Origin: Cephalotus follicularis | Lineage: Eukaryota > Streptophyta > Magnoliopsida > Oxalidales > Cephalotaceae | Reading direction: 5' to 3' | Assembly: GCA_001972305.1 (NCBI GenBank) | Contig: BDDD01000571.1 | Coordinates: 310,001 to 374,000 of the forward strand | Length of the DNA stretch: 64,000 nt | Shown here: in pieces, positions 1 to 11,927 of the stretch | Layout of the letters: every line of letters begins with the position of its first letter | Numbering within the stretch: the stretch's first letter is position 1 | Position numbers and translations under genes: made by a program | Notes under the pieces: generated by a model | Seen by the model: the letters and a program-made list of their open reading frames with translations, nothing else | What the model was told of the DNA's origin: nothing | Databases searched by the model: none

Positions 1-999
1 CGTGGTAACAGTTTGAATGGTTATGTTGATTCAGACTACGCTGATGCTTGATTGTAGGAGATCTTTGACTGGATATATATTACTCTTAGTGGATGTGCAG
101 TTAGCTGGAAAGCTACATTACAGAATACAGTTGCATTATCTATAACGGAGGCTGAGTATATGGCAATAATTGAGGCCATTAAGGAAACTATTTGGCTTAG
201 AGGTTTATTTAGAGAGCTCAGTGTGGATCATGGGTTGATTGTCGTCAATTCAGATAGTCAGAGTGCTATACATTTGATGAAAGATCAGATGTATCATGAG
301 CAGACGAAGCACATTGATGTACGGTATCATTTTATTTGAGATATTTTTGCCGATGGTGAAATTCTCATTAAGAAAATTGGTACTGCAGATAATCCAGCTG
401 ATATGTTAACAAAGCCTCTTACTATTTCCAAGTTTGAGTATTGCTCATACTTGGTTGATATTTCTCATGTTTGAGTTTGACTCTTATGAGGGTCGTGGAG
501 AAGGTGGAGAAATTTTTGTTATGTTTGTTCTTGGGAATTACAAGTCAAGGTGGAGATTTGTTGGGCTGACTTCTAATTACCAAGCCCAAAGCCGATAAAT
601 AATTAGCTAAACCTAAAGCTAACATATATATATATATATACACATATATTTGGTTTCTGAAATTAAGCGACAGACATATATACAAAACAAGATAGAGCAA
701 GGCAGGAGCGATTCTTTTAACAGCTTGGTTTCTTGCGATTTTCTTCGAGGTTTTGGTATATAGTTAATGCTATATTTTTCATCACATATTAGGTGTATTA
801 AGGAATTTATTGATTTGTTTGTTATTCTCACATCTTTGTAATCCTAATATTGGTGATAGTAAAAGTTGATCCCTCTTCGCCCGTATACGTAGGTTTCACA
901 TCGAAACCGAATCACGTTAAATTATTGTGTTTCACTTATTTTTATTCTGCTTGCATATCTTATTTCATTAATTATTATTAAAGGAGACAATTTGTCACA
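1..999 (+). mobile_element. Ty1/copia retrotransposon, 3' end of pol plus right LTR
   Basis: Positions 1-474 encode the copia RNase H C-terminus. Visible hallmarks are SLTGYI, an ITEAEYMA block, DSQSAIHL, the EQTKHIDVRYHFI block and the terminal ADMLTKPL motif. A purine-rich tract precedes the LTR. Only the 3' part lies in the window. The copy is a fossil with about two or three breaks in the visible part. The family is clear; the lineage within copia was not determined. Confidence 0.85.
559..999 (+). repeat. right LTR of the copia element
   Basis: The LTR starts TGTTGGGC directly after a GGTGGAGATT polypurine-like tract and ends near TTTGTCACA. It has a (TA)n stretch at 625-640. No left LTR is in the window, so the ends are set by the TG...CA rule and by the polypurine tract alone. 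Confidence 0.55.
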
Positions 1000-1633
1000 A
1001 TAACTCCGATATCTAGAAACATTCTTATAAATGTTTTATTTGGATGAAAATGTCCTTAATCAAACCCATGGGAAAATTAAAAAAACTAGTGTAGTTTTCC
1101 ATGATTTTTAGGACCAGACGAGAGACTTCTCATCCACCTACTCATCCACGCGTCCACTATTTCATGGTTTCTTCTCCCACATCCTTCCTAGCACATGCTT
1201 GTGCACATTCAATCCCATACGCAAACAAACACCATTTAATACTTATTGAGGTTTAGTGGCCAAGGACATGTTACCCATAAAAAAGAAAAAGGAAAAAAAG
1301 AAATGTATATGATGCTTTTGAATGATGAAACTCAGTGGCACACAATACATTAAACACAACATCTTATGATTTTATTCTAATTTTAACTTTGCTTAAACGA
1401 ACAAAACAGTACTACCAAATGCCTTATCAAATCTATATCCATTTTCTCATCCTGCTTCTTTTCTGGTTGTGTTGTCCAATTCTTTCGTGTGATTTAATTT
1501 TACACTAGTTTTAATAAGACCTTTGCAGGAGAACTAAAAAAATAAAAAAGTACTATATTAGAGTTTACATAACCGTATATAAGCTTTGGTTTCTCCTAAT
1601 TAAGTACTAATTAACTTTCCCCTTGCTAGCTCC
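1000..1633. other. upstream region of the arabinogalactan-protein gene
   Basis: AT-rich non-coding sequence between the copia LTR and the TATA box of the next gene. No reading frame with family features and no clear repeat was seen. It probably holds the promoter of the downstream gene. Confidence 0.5.
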
Positions 1634-1643
1634 CTCTATATAG
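1634..1643 (+). promoter_or_regulatory. TATA box of the arabinogalactan-protein gene
   Basis: The sequence CTCTATATAG lies about 120 bases upstream of the ATG at 1762 and just upstream of a pyrimidine-rich leader, a normal arrangement for a plant promoter. Confidence 0.55.
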
Positions 1644-1687
1644 CAACCTTAATACACTCCTTGCAGACACTTGCTCTTTGAAACCCT

Positions 1688-1690
<3 letters not shown>

Positions 1691-1723
<33 letters not shown>
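1691..1723 (+). repeat. (CT)n microsatellite in the 5' leader
   Basis: An uninterrupted CT run lies between the TATA box and the start codon. Pyrimidine-rich leaders are common in plant genes. Two reading frames extend up through it, which gives spurious Ser-Leu repeats. Confidence 0.9.
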
Positions 1724-1729
<6 letters not shown>

Positions 1730-1761
1730 CTTGTACACTTCACATTTATACTCACAGAGCC

Positions 1762-2202
1762 ATGAGTCTCTCACATGCTATGCTAACACTGGCTGTGTTT
1801 CTCTCATTGATAGCATTTTCAATGGCTCAAGGAGGCCCAATAATATTTCCACCAACAGGCTCACCAACTTCAAGTGTTGCCACCCCACCAACTACCTCCC
1901 CCACATCATCCCCTTCATCTATTTCCATTCCCCCAGCTGTCACTCCAACCTCATCACCACCACTGATGTCCACCCCTCCACCCTCAGTGAGCCCACCAAG
2001 CCCCTCAGAAGCCCCATCATCAAGCCCACCAACCCCAAGCCCTGCATCAAGCCCACCAATTTCACCAGGATCTCCTCTGCCTTCTTCCTCAACCCCTCCC
2101 CCAGTCGGCTCGCAACCATTCTCAGGAGCATTTGTTCACCAAACTAGCATGCCCTTGGTGGCATTGTACATGTTTGGAGGAGTTGCATTGCTTCTTGTCT
2201 AG
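1762..2202 (+). CDS. classical arabinogalactan protein, GPI-anchored
   Basis: The predicted product is 146 residues with no intron. Residues 1-22 form a signal peptide (MSLSHAMLTLAVFLSLIAF, then SMA before QGG), so the mature chain starts at Gln as in classical AGPs. Residues about 23-120 are almost entirely Pro, Ser, Thr and Ala, with many SP, TP and AP dipeptides (arabinogalactan addition sites once Pro is hydroxylated) and several SPP or TPPP blocks. The last 20 or so residues (MPLVALYMFGGVALLLV) form a hydrophobic tail that fits a GPI-anchor signal. Such proteins are secreted, heavily glycosylated and held at the outer face of the plasma membrane, where they act in wall signalling and growth. 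A Met at 1678 is in frame, but using it would place a CT-repeat peptide before the signal peptide, so 1762 is preferred. The exact AGP number cannot be assigned. Confidence 0.88.
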   Translation: MSLSHAMLTLAVFLSLIAFSMAQGGPIIFPPTGSPTSSVATPPTTSPTSSPSSISIPPAVTPTSSPPLMSTPPPSVSPPSPSEAPSSSPPTPSPASSPPISPGSPLPSSSTPPPVGSQPFSGAFVHQTSMPLVALYMFGGVALLLV

Positions 2203-3610
2203 TGTAGACCACAGCTGGCTTGTTCATTTCATCACTTGCACTTTACTTTCATGTAGGTGAATTTAAGACATTTGTTGTGTATTCTTTCTTTTCTTTTTTC
2301 ATTTGGTTTAATATTATTTAGTACTTTAATTAGTTTCTGTTGATTCCTGTAGCTGCATTTGTGATTTGTGAAGGAGGATAAGAGGGTTGATATGGAGATT
2401 TTATTGTTGTTACATCTCTTTTGTAGCATTTTGATGACTTTAGATGAATAAGAGAGACTTTAGGATTCTTGTTTGTGTTTCAATTTGAGTGCTAATATTA
2501 TTTGAACATTTTTTTCTTTTCCATTTGGATGGATCTCATAGAACAGCTAAAACTATATTCAATGTGTTTTATTCTACAAATAATGAACCCAACAACATCT
2601 TGATATATAAATTACACTTCACTTAAATTCAATCAAGTTTACAACAATTCACTTAAATTCAATGAAGTTTACAACAATTTCAATTCTTTTTTTTTCCTTT
2701 CTTTCTTTTCTGATTGTGAAATTTACAAAAAGGAAAGTTATGTCATATTTTAAAGACATATGAAAACAGACTTAAATAGCAGAAACTATTGACCCATATT
2801 CATAACTTTTTGCTAACATTATTTTTATCAACTAGGCTTAGATATTAGAGTATAGGGCAATAACAAAATATGAAGGTCCTTTACTAATTCCACCTCTTTA
2901 AAAAAAAGTAGTTGGGTGCTTGTGGGTAGATGCAAAGTGATGAATAGTGCAAAAATGCAATAGATTTTATAGGTAGTGGTGGAAAAGGAAAGATTAAGTA
3001 CTAGCTGGAATGTGGCAGGAAAGGGCTTTTTCTTTTTTTCTTTTTTTTTTTTTGTTGAGAGAGAGAGAGCAAATATTATAGTAGTGGAGGAGAGTACATA
3101 TCTAAAGAAGATTGATGGGCCTTTTTTAGTGGTGGAAGCATGCATGTGGTGAATACGTTTGGTGGTGGTCGTGGTGGTGGGGGCTATCTTGGGTCATGTG
3201 TGACTGTTTTCGAAAGTGATGTGCACATGGTGGCTTAGCCCCACAAATATTATCTTCATCTATGTGTAAATATATATGTATGTGTTGAGAGAGAGAGTGT
3301 TAAACATTCTCTTTAATAATATTGCAAGAAGCAGATTTTGCAGCGTAAAAAATGACGAGAATACCTGAGGCCTCAAGAAAATATTAAATTTTATGTTTCT
3401 ATGCTGGAAACATACAAATAAGCCACTAAACTATGAGAACAGTGGCGGATTTACTTTATGCCTGGGAGGGAAAGACGATTACAATCCAACCGTGTGAGAA
3501 TGATAATTAAGTTCATCATTTGTCAATTTCACACCGTTGCATCACAAAAATGACATTAAATTTTTTTTCGGGGAAGTTGACTTATAGGCACGAAATAATA
3601 TTTCTGTATC
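2203..3610. other. 3' UTR and non-coding flank
   Basis: 2203 to about 2470 is a T-rich probable 3' UTR with an AATAAG-type poly(A) signal near 2447. The rest is AT-rich with homopolymer and GA runs (3030-3070) and a short GGT-rich stretch (3160-3182). A reading frame at 2828-3145 (-) has low-complexity composition and no family features. 3420-3610 directly precedes the Tat primer-binding site but does not resemble that element's right LTR. Confidence 0.5.
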
Positions 3611-3616
3611 AACAGT

Positions 3617-3632
3617 TGGCGCCGTCTGTGGG
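3617..3632 (+). other. primer-binding site of Tat copy 1
   Basis: TGGCGCCGTCTGTGGG follows the LTR-end-like GTATCAACAGT. The same block follows the left LTR of copy 2 at about 42142, which supports its role. The matching tRNA was not determined. Confidence 0.7.
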
Positions 3633-3659
3633 AAACGCAGCAAAAAGTCATCAACAACC

Positions 3660-5365
3660 ATGCCTCCGAGGAAGAATAACTTGGTTGAAGCCACTGGTAG
3701 CCAGCGACAGGAGGTCATAGCTCCTCCACCAGAAGCCGTTCAAGAAGTGGCTCAACAACAAGCTCTCGTTACAGGGGAGCAACTCAATCAATTCCTACAA
3801 GGATTGGAGCGCGTTACTGATCGGTTGCTCACAACCTTAGCCAACCAACAACAGCAAGTAGGGCCCGCTCAGCAAGTGGCCCGAGGAGTTTCTGGCCCCC
3901 ATAGGCCAGAGGTGGAGACAAGGCACCCCCGAGGTGCCAGGCGAAACCTGCCGAGGGGAGACGAACTTCCCCTTAGGCGGTCAAGGGACAACAATCCCCT
4001 GGGAAGGAGGCCCGAGATAAATGTATCTCAGAGGGCAGAGTCCTCGACGGCCAGGGATCACCCCAACGATCCCAGGAGAGTGCATCCTCAGCACCAGCCC
4101 ATGGACGTGGATCCTCGGCAGGAGGTCAGGGGAGCAGAGGAGGCACAAGTACGCTCCAATGCTCCGCACAGAGCTGGCACGGCCCGAGGAAGCAGGGTCA
4201 ATCCCCCAGCTTCATTGGCTGGGAGATCTCATGTTTCTAGCAGGGTTAGGAACATTGAAGAGGTAGAACAAGCAGTGCACAAAAGGCTTGTCGACCTGGA
4301 AAGGAGGTTCAGAGGAGTGGAACAACATATGGGGCACCTATCCGAGGTGCAAAATATTAATGCACACCCCTTCACAGCCGAGATCATAGCAGAGCAAGTC
4401 CCTAGTGGGTTCCGAAACCCGAGCCTTGATAAGTACGATGGGTCCACGGACCCCATCCAACATGTGCGCTCATACATCCAGGCTATGTGGATGTATCAAG
4501 CCTTGGACGCCATGACTTTGATTGGAGCTGCCCAGGCATGGTACTTTACCTTGGCAAGGAATTCAGTGAAGAGCTTCAATCAGTTTACGGAACTGTTCGT
4601 TACTAAGTTCCTCAACAGCACCACTCAGAGGAGGAACTCTACCCACCTCATCAACGTGGTGCAGGGTAAGGATGAGACATTGAGAGATTACCTCACTAGG
4701 TTCAACAAAGAATCTCTTACAGTGAAAGACCTGGAGCCATCTTTTGCTCTGGCAGCCTTGAACAATGGGCTGAGGAGCAACTCGAGATTTACTTTCTCTC
4801 TACTGAAGAAGCCGGCCAAGGACATGGCAGACCTGCTGAAAAGGGCAGAGAGGTATGTCAATGCCGAGGAAGAGATGTTGGCCAGGAAACAAAAGACGCC
4901 CTGGACTGGCCAACAGGATGAGAGAAGGGAGCATTCACGAAATACCCCCGAGAGAAGAGAGAAGAGGAAGGAGAGGTCAGGTTTGTCCAAGGAAGACCTT
5001 AGACATAAGATCTCCAGACGAGAAGGCACGTCCAGGGGTGGAGCACCAATACCATATTACAACACCTTTGCCCCCCTCCTGGACACACGCACCAAAATAC
5101 TTGCTGTGGAGCAAGACAAAGTCCCTTTCCAGTGGCCTGAGAAGCTGAGAACCCCGGCAGAGAATAGAAGTGTAGAGAAGTACTGTCGGTATCATCGTGA
5201 CCACGGCCACAATACAGAGGAGTGCAGCCAGCTAAAAAATCAGATTGAGGATCTGATTAGGAAGGGACACCTACGCAAGTATGTTGATAGAGATGCCCCT
5301 CAAGGAAGGAGGGAACAGAGAAGGGAAGAGGCTCCTCGGCAGCAAGAGGAGCAACAACAGCAGTA
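3660..5365 (+). mobile_element. gag region of Tat copy 1
   Basis: The product would be about 570 residues. The N-terminal 200 are Gln-, Arg- and Pro-rich. A capsid-like retrotransposon gag domain follows (AQAWYFTLARNSVKSF, then FLNSTTQRRNSTHLI and LRDYLTRFNKESL). A Cys/His knuckle-like block (YCRYHRDHGHNTEEC) lies near the C-terminus, and the tail is Glu-, Arg- and Gln-rich. Gag forms the virus-like particle that packages the element's RNA. Copy 2 has the same order of blocks at 42187-43930. Confidence 0.88.
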
Positions 5366-5459
5366 ACCCAGGGGTGTAATCCACACCATCTCTGGTGGGG
5401 TCGCATCAGGGGGCGACCATTCAAATGCAAGGAAAGCCTATGGGAGACAGTCCCTTGTT

Positions 5460-8400
5460 GTGCAACAAGTTCCTCACAGCAAAAGGCTCAGAACTGGTAG
5501 AGAGGAGGAGGTGATAACCTTCTCGGAGGCGGACTATGAGGGAGTACGTCTTCCTCATGATGATCCAGTGGTGGTGACTCTTCTGGTAGAACTCTTTACC
5601 ATGAAGAGGAATGTGGAGCTCAGAGGTGATGTAGAACCAGAGCGCCCACAGCCTGTTGAAGATGTCCTCCAAGTGCCCATAGAAGAGGGCAACGCAGAGA
5701 GAGTACTGCAAGTTGGCTCACAACTTGGAGAGGCGGAGAAGGGGGAATTAATAACATTCCTCCGAGACAATAAGGATATTTTTGCATGGTCGGCAGAGGA
5801 GGTCCCTGGCATCAGTCCGAATATAATGGTTCACAAGCTAAGTGTGGATCCAGCCAGACCACCGATCAGACAAAAGAGGAGGAACTTTGCCCCTGAGAGG
5901 CAGCAAGCAATAGCCGAGGAGGTGAGCAAGTTGTTACAGGCGGGCTTCATCAGAGAAGTGCACTACTCGGACTGGCTAGCAAATCCAGTGTTAGTCAAAA
6001 AAGCCAATGGAAAATGGAGGATGTGCATAGACTTCACCGACCTCAACAAAGCCTGCCCAAAGGATCACTTCCCTCTCCCAAAGATAAATCAGCTGGTAGA
6101 TGCAACCTCGGGTTACAGGATACTAAGCTTCTTGGATGCTTACTCGGGATACAACCAGATCCCCATGTATAGGCCTGATGAGGACAAGACAGCTTTCATA
6201 ACAGACTGAGGAATGTACTATTACAAAGTTATGCCCTTTGGCTTGAAGAATGCAGGGGCCACCTACCAGCGCCTGGTCAACAAAATTTTTGAACCTCAGA
6301 TTGGGAAGAATATGGAGGTGTATATAGACGACATGCTCGTCAAGACCCCTGCTAGGAGCCCCCATGTAAAAGACTTGGAGGAGACGTTTGAAGTGCTGAG
6401 GAAATATAATATGAAGCTCAATCCATCCAAGTGCACATTTGGGGTTACCTCGGGAAAGTTCCTCGGATTCATGGTCTCTAGCAGAGGAATAGAGGCCAAT
6501 CCAGAGAAGATTTTGGTGATTCAGAGCATGAGGCCACCTCAAACCATCAGGGATGTCCAGAGGTTAAATGGGAAGATTGTAGCCCTGAGCAGGTTTGTGT
6601 CCAAGTCGGCAGAGAAGTGCCTTCCCTTCTTCAAAATACTTAGAGATCCCAAGGGATTCTCATGGTCCGAAGACTGTCAAGCAGCCTTTGACAAGTTAAA
6701 AGAATATTTGGCTTCTCCTCCTCTAATCTCAAAACCTAAGGATGGAGAAGACCTGTATTTGTACCTTGCGGCCACCTCGGGCGCAGTGAGTGCAGTGTTA
6801 GTCAGAGAGGAGGATAAAGTTCAAAAGCCAGTGTACTATGTGAGCAAGGCTTTGAATGATGCAGAGGGAAGGTACCCAGAGGTGGAGAAATTTGCTTATG
6901 CTCTGATCATCTCAGCCAGAAAATTGAGGCCATATTTTCAAGCCCATACAATCAAGGTTTTGACTGACAAACCACTCAAACAAGTTCTTGCCAAACCTGA
7001 CACCTCGGGCAGGTTAGTTAAGTGGTCAGTCGAACTAGGCGAGTATGATGTGAAGTTCGAGGCCAGACCAGCAATCAAATCACAGGTACTGGCCGACTAT
7101 GTTGGAGATAATACACCTACGGAGTGTATGGAGGAGAACCCTTCCGAGAGCGAGAAGGGAATGTGGAAGTTATCAGTGGATGGATCCTCATGTCTCACTG
7201 GCAGTGGGGCAGGATTAGTATTGACAAGTCCAGATGGGTGGACGTTGGAATATGCTCTGAGGTTTAAGTTCAAAGCTACAAATAACGAAGCTGAATGGGA
7301 AGCTCTAATAGCTGGGCTAACAATCGCAAAACACTTGGAGGTGCAGAGGATTGAAGCCTCAAGTGATTCTCAGCTAGTGGTTGGCTTGGCGAATGGGGAG
7401 TATGAGGCCAGAGAAGACCTCATGACAAAATACTTGTCCCATTTTCAGGGCATGAAGTCAGTCTTCGAAGTTTTGAGAGTTGTGAAAGTGCCAAGAGCAG
7501 AAAACGTCAGAGCAGACTAACTATCAAAGCTAGCTACAGCAGAAGAGTTAGAGAAAAACCAAACAGTTCTAGTTGACTACCTGGAGCGTCCAACAATCTC
7601 TCAAGCAGAGGTAATGGACATAGATGTCCCACAGGAGCCAAATTGGATGACTCCCTTATCAGTTGGCTAAGGGATGGGATCTTGCCCGAGGACCCCGTGG
7701 AGGCGAAGAAGCTGGTCTATAGAGTAAACAGATTCCAATTCCGAGATGGGATCCTCTACAAAAGGTCATTGTCATTTCCTTGGCTGAGATGTTTGAACCC
7801 CTCAGAGGCCGATTACGCTCTAAGGGAAGTTCATGAAGGAATTTGCGGAAATCACACTGGGGGCAGGACTTTGTCTCACAAGCTGTTAAGGCAAGGTTAC
7901 TACTGGCCGACCATGCATCAAGATGCCATAAACTTAGTGAGTAAGTGTGACAAGTGTCAGAGGAACGCCAACATAAGCAGGAGGCCTTCTCAACCTCTGA
8001 CATCAATTACGGCCCCGTGGCCCTTCGCACAGTGGGGAATGGACTTCGTCGGACCATTACCAATGGCAACAGGCCAGAGGAAGTTTCTCATTGTAGCGGT
8101 TGATTACTTCACTAAGTGGGTGGAGGCAGAACCCTTGGTCACAATTACCGAGAAGAACACAGAAAGTTTTGTGTGGAAATCAATCATCTGTAGATTTGGA
8201 GTCCCGAGGACAATTATCACAGACAATGGTAAGCAGATTGATTGCCAAGCCTTCCGAGACTTTTGCAGAGAATGGAGGATAGAGCATAGGCTTGCCTCAG
8301 TAGCCTACCCTCAAAGTAATGGCGAAGCCGAGGTGATCAATAGAGAAATCATCTCGGGCTTAAAAAAACGCCTAGAAGACAACAAAGGAAGGTGGACCGA

Positions 8401-8878
8401 GGAACTACCAAGTGTGCTATGGGTATATAGAACCACTCCTCAGACTACCACCGGAGAATCCCCATACAGCTTATGTTTCGGAGCAGAGGCCGTGATACCA
8501 GTGGAGGTTGGAGTACAATCACCAAGAGTTGTGCATTTCACTGAAGACAACAACGAAGAAGGGCTAAGAAGCATCCTTGACCTAGTGGAAGAACTCAGAC
8601 ATAAGGCTGTGATCAGAGTTGCAGCCTACCAAGAGAGGGTAGGCCGATACTACAACAAAAGAGTAAGCCCAAGACCACTAAGGCAAGGAGATCTAGTCCT
8701 ACGCAACTCAGCCGTTGTAGATCCTACTGGTACCAGAGGAAACCTAGCCCCTGCCTGGGAAGGGCCATACAAGATCAAAAGGGTCCTCAGCCCAGGAACA
8801 TTCAAACTTGAAACTTTGGGGGGTAGGGAGATTGCCAGAGCTTGGAATGCCGAGCATCTGAGGAAGTACTATCAATAA
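5460..8878 (+). mobile_element. pol region of Tat copy 1 (RT, RNase H, second RNase H, integrase)
   Basis: Reverse transcriptase is recognised at about 5820-6420 by RMCIDFTDLNKACPKDHFPLP, LDAYSGYNQI, the PFGLKNAGATYQ block and the catalytic YIDDM. The first RNase H lies at about 6660-7100 (VLREEDK-type and LTDKPLKQVL blocks). A second, archaeal-type RNase H lies at about 7150-7510 (LSVDGSS, NNEAEWEALIAGL, SDSQLVV). Integrase (7643-8878) has an HH-CC zinc finger (HEGICGNH, CDKCQ), a catalytic core with MDFVGPLP and TDNGKQ, and a C-terminal GPY-like block (WEGPYKIKRVL). A dual RNase H is established for the Tat lineage. Confidence 0.9.
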
Positions 8879-10193
8879 TTGTAAGAAATTTTCAATAAAA
8901 TTTGAAGTTTTTCAAGTTCTATCCAAGATTTGTGTTCAACATTATAGTTCCAAGTTTGCAAGGGACCGGAGGTCCAATGTTCATGTCCTCAAACCTCTGA
9001 ACAGCCGCCGATCAGCTCCCTCAGTCTTAAGCTAAGCATCTCGGACCATGCCCCCAAGGGGGAACCTAGATCTAAAACTCCCTAAGACTTACGGAGGCTA
9101 ATTCTCAAAAAAGAGAATCAACACAAGCCGAGGTCTCAGACAGACCAGTCAAGCAGGCGTCCAAGAGCATCCAAGGATGCACACACATAAGCCTCCTTCC
9201 GAGGAGCATACAAAAAGACTCCTTCTGAGGAGCACCTATATCTATCAACAAAGACTTCCAAGGAAGCACTAAGACTCCTAAGGGAGCGAACACTGGTTGA
9301 CAACACCATGAGAACTTGTCCAATCAGACCTAAAGTCGTGACTTGAAAGGCGAATCCATGAGAACTCGCAACGATCAAGCTCGTCGAACTGAGCACTTTA
9401 ATACAAGTGTCTCCAAGTGGACTGAAAGCTCAGCCGACCTGTCCTAAAAACTCTTAGGTCAGACGATACTCTCCTCGGCAAACCCATGAGAACTTGTCCG
9501 AGCAGACCAAGAACTCAAATTACGAGTATAAAGATTTTGTGAAGACTCAGTTACTGTCAAACTAAAGTACCTTCAAAAATAAAGGGTCCTACGGGGACTA
9601 TCAAGCTTGAGTGACCTCGCCCACGAAAGGTTAGTAATTTGAGCTAAGTTAAAAATTCCTAAGGGAGTTATCAGTAGTGTATATATATTCTCAAAGTTCG
9701 AGTATACAAGAGGCCAATTGAAGATCAATTCTGAGAAGGCAAAGCCTCTTTCATTTATATTTTGTTAAGTTACTTCAGTTTTTTGGGAGTCAAGTGTTCA
9801 TTTGTTCGCGAAGTCAGAGGCCATCTTGAAGACAATTCCTAAGGGAATAAGTACAAGTATGCAGAGGTTAACCACAACAAGAAAAATTTAAGTCAAGACC
9901 AGAGAATGAAAGTTCTTTTATTAATGTCTAGAAGAGATTACAAGAGTTTTGCTATTAATATTCTTTAAGTCTCTTTAAGTTCTTTTGGAGGAGTATCTGC
10001 TTCTACGAGAAGTCAGAGGTCCCAGTGGGGAAAATCCCTAAGGGGATTACAAACATATATGCTAAGTACGAACACAACAATCTCACAATGCAAAAAAGTA
10101 AAGACAGCAGAGGATGTAAAAATTTCTCTTCATTCATGTGTGAAAGATTACAAGTATGGGAAAAGAAATCATTACAAAGAAAGAAAGAAAAAG
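8879..10193. repeat. repeat-rich 3' spacer of Tat copy 1
   Basis: Non-coding sequence between integrase and the antisense gene. It holds many degenerate copies of CCGAGGAGCA and CTAAGGGAG-type units spaced roughly 20-30 bases apart (clearest at 9190-9290). Copy 2 has the same kind of unit at 48080-48250. Confidence 0.65.
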
Positions 10194-11927
10194 CTAAGCT
10201 AAGGCTGGAGGATCAGAGGAAGCTACATCCTGAGGAGGAGGAGGAGGGACAAAAAGTTCAACTTGAGGAGGTTGAGGGGTTGCGAGGTCCGCAGCAGGAT
10301 CATCAGAGGCAGGCTGAACTTCTAGCTCCTCTTCACCAGCTCCTTGGCCAGCATTCCTTTCCAAGGCCTCCTCGGCTTTCTGCTCCTCAGCTTCGTATCC
10401 ATCTGGATAAAAATCAAAGGCCTTGGCAGCCGAGCAAAAGGCGACATCTTCCAGGGGAACCTCTGGGTGCAGAGCCTTGACCCAATTCTTGCAAGTATAG
10501 AATCCCCGACGATAGTATTCGGCAGATTCCTTGAAGACCTCCTCGCCAAAGGCCTCAGAAGCCTTGAAGTCCTCCACGGAGGCTTCCATCAGGCTAAGGA
10601 ATTCATCAGAGGACCTAAACTCGTCGAGGGCATCCTTCACAGCCTTGGCTTTTTCCTCCTCCCGCCTCTTCATGGCCTCCTCATACTTCCTCAAGGTCTC
10701 TTCATGCTGCCTCTGCAAAGATTGAAACAGGTAGCGAGCCTTAGAGAGTTCTTTCTCTGAGTTCTCCTTCTCCAGGATAACTCTGTTCCTCTCCTCTACA
10801 GTGGCCTCTTGAGCCTTGAGGACCTCCTCCAATTGAGCCTTGGCGATCCGAGAAGTTTCCTTCTCCTCCATCACTTCCAACCTCAACTTATCGCACCTCT
10901 CCAAGATGATTGAGTAGTTCTCAACCAAGAGGTGGTGGTTATTCAAAGCCTACAAAGAAAAATGAAGTTAAAACAGAAAATACAGAAGTACAAACTATAC
11001 AGTCAGAGGATCTTCATTTACCTCAAACTGGCTTCGCAGGCAATTATGAACAAGGTCCTTGCTAGACCAGTCCTCCCTTTCCTTCAGCTCGTCCGGGAAG
11101 AGACAGAGAGAGCTGATGGCAAAGGGCACCCCCTGAGTATTCAAGCTAGAGGAGCCTTTCCCAACTCCCTCTAGCTCGTCAATCATCCTCTCCACGTCCC
11201 GAGAGGGAGGTAAGATGATGGGGACGTCTGCAGTACGTCCGAGGATGGAGTCCATCTCGGACTCGGTGATGAGTCTCCCCCTTTTACTTGGAGGACCGTC
11301 AGAGGTACGTCCACTGACAGGGCGTTTGGCCCCTTTATCCTTGACCGCTGCTTTCTTCAGTTGCTTGGCCCCGGCAGCAATGCCAGGACGTGACTTAAAA
11401 AAGTAGCCACGCTTCCCTGGCGAGGACGAGATGACATGGAATTGTTTAAACAATCCCACTGTGGCGGTCACCTCGGACTCTTGACATCTAACAAGAAAAC
11501 CTATTATGAAACTCCATGACTGGGGTTGAAGAAGAGAAGGGTGGACCTTGAATGTCTCCAAGATCGACAAGGCAAAGGAAGGAACAAGGATCCTCAGACC
11601 ATGAGTGAGAGCCCCCTCGAAGACAATGAAGAGGCCCTTTTTACTCTTTGTGACCATCCGAGGATCCTTGGGGAGACAGAATCTCAGCCCAGAAGGGAAA
11701 TTGAACTTGGTTGTAAGATCAACCACATCCTGTTGAGAGAGAGCACTGACACCAAAGCCATCAGGGGCAGAGGAGTCAGCCTCAGTATCAGGAACGACAG
11801 GCTCACCCACAGCAGCCCCCAAACTACCCTCAGATGGAAGGGGATTCTCAGCAGGGGGGATCACCATAGCCAGGGGCTCAACCTCCAAGGGAGGAGAAAC
11901 CCTAGCGGTCCGTTTGGTTCTGGCCAT
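10194..11927 (-). CDS. antisense extra gene of Tat copy 1, histone-H3-like N-terminus
   Basis: Two consecutive minus-strand reading frames (11927-10995 and 10946-10194) are separated by a short intron-like spacer with GT and AG borders. The first frame starts MARTKRTARVSPP, followed by an acidic linker and then a conserved domain (FPSGLRFCLPKDPR, the LTHGLRILVP block, QPQSWSFIIGFLVRCQESEV and KRGYFFKSR). The second frame is a long Glu- and Lys-rich coiled coil, then YYRRGFYTCKNWVKALHPEV and a Pro-rich tail. Extra minus-strand genes are known in Tat elements; their function is unknown. Copy 2 carries the same gene. The initial Met at 11945 is possible, but copy 2 begins MARTK, so 11927 is chosen. 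Confidence 0.75.

Noticed and set aside
1678-1761. Upstream in-frame start for the arabinogalactan-protein gene
   Set aside because: It would translate the CT repeat into (SL)n ahead of a normal signal peptide; the Met at 1762 gives a standard secretory start.
2828-3145. Minus-strand reading frame of about 105 codons
   Set aside because: Low-complexity Ser-, Lys- and Phe-rich translation over homopolymer runs, with no family features.
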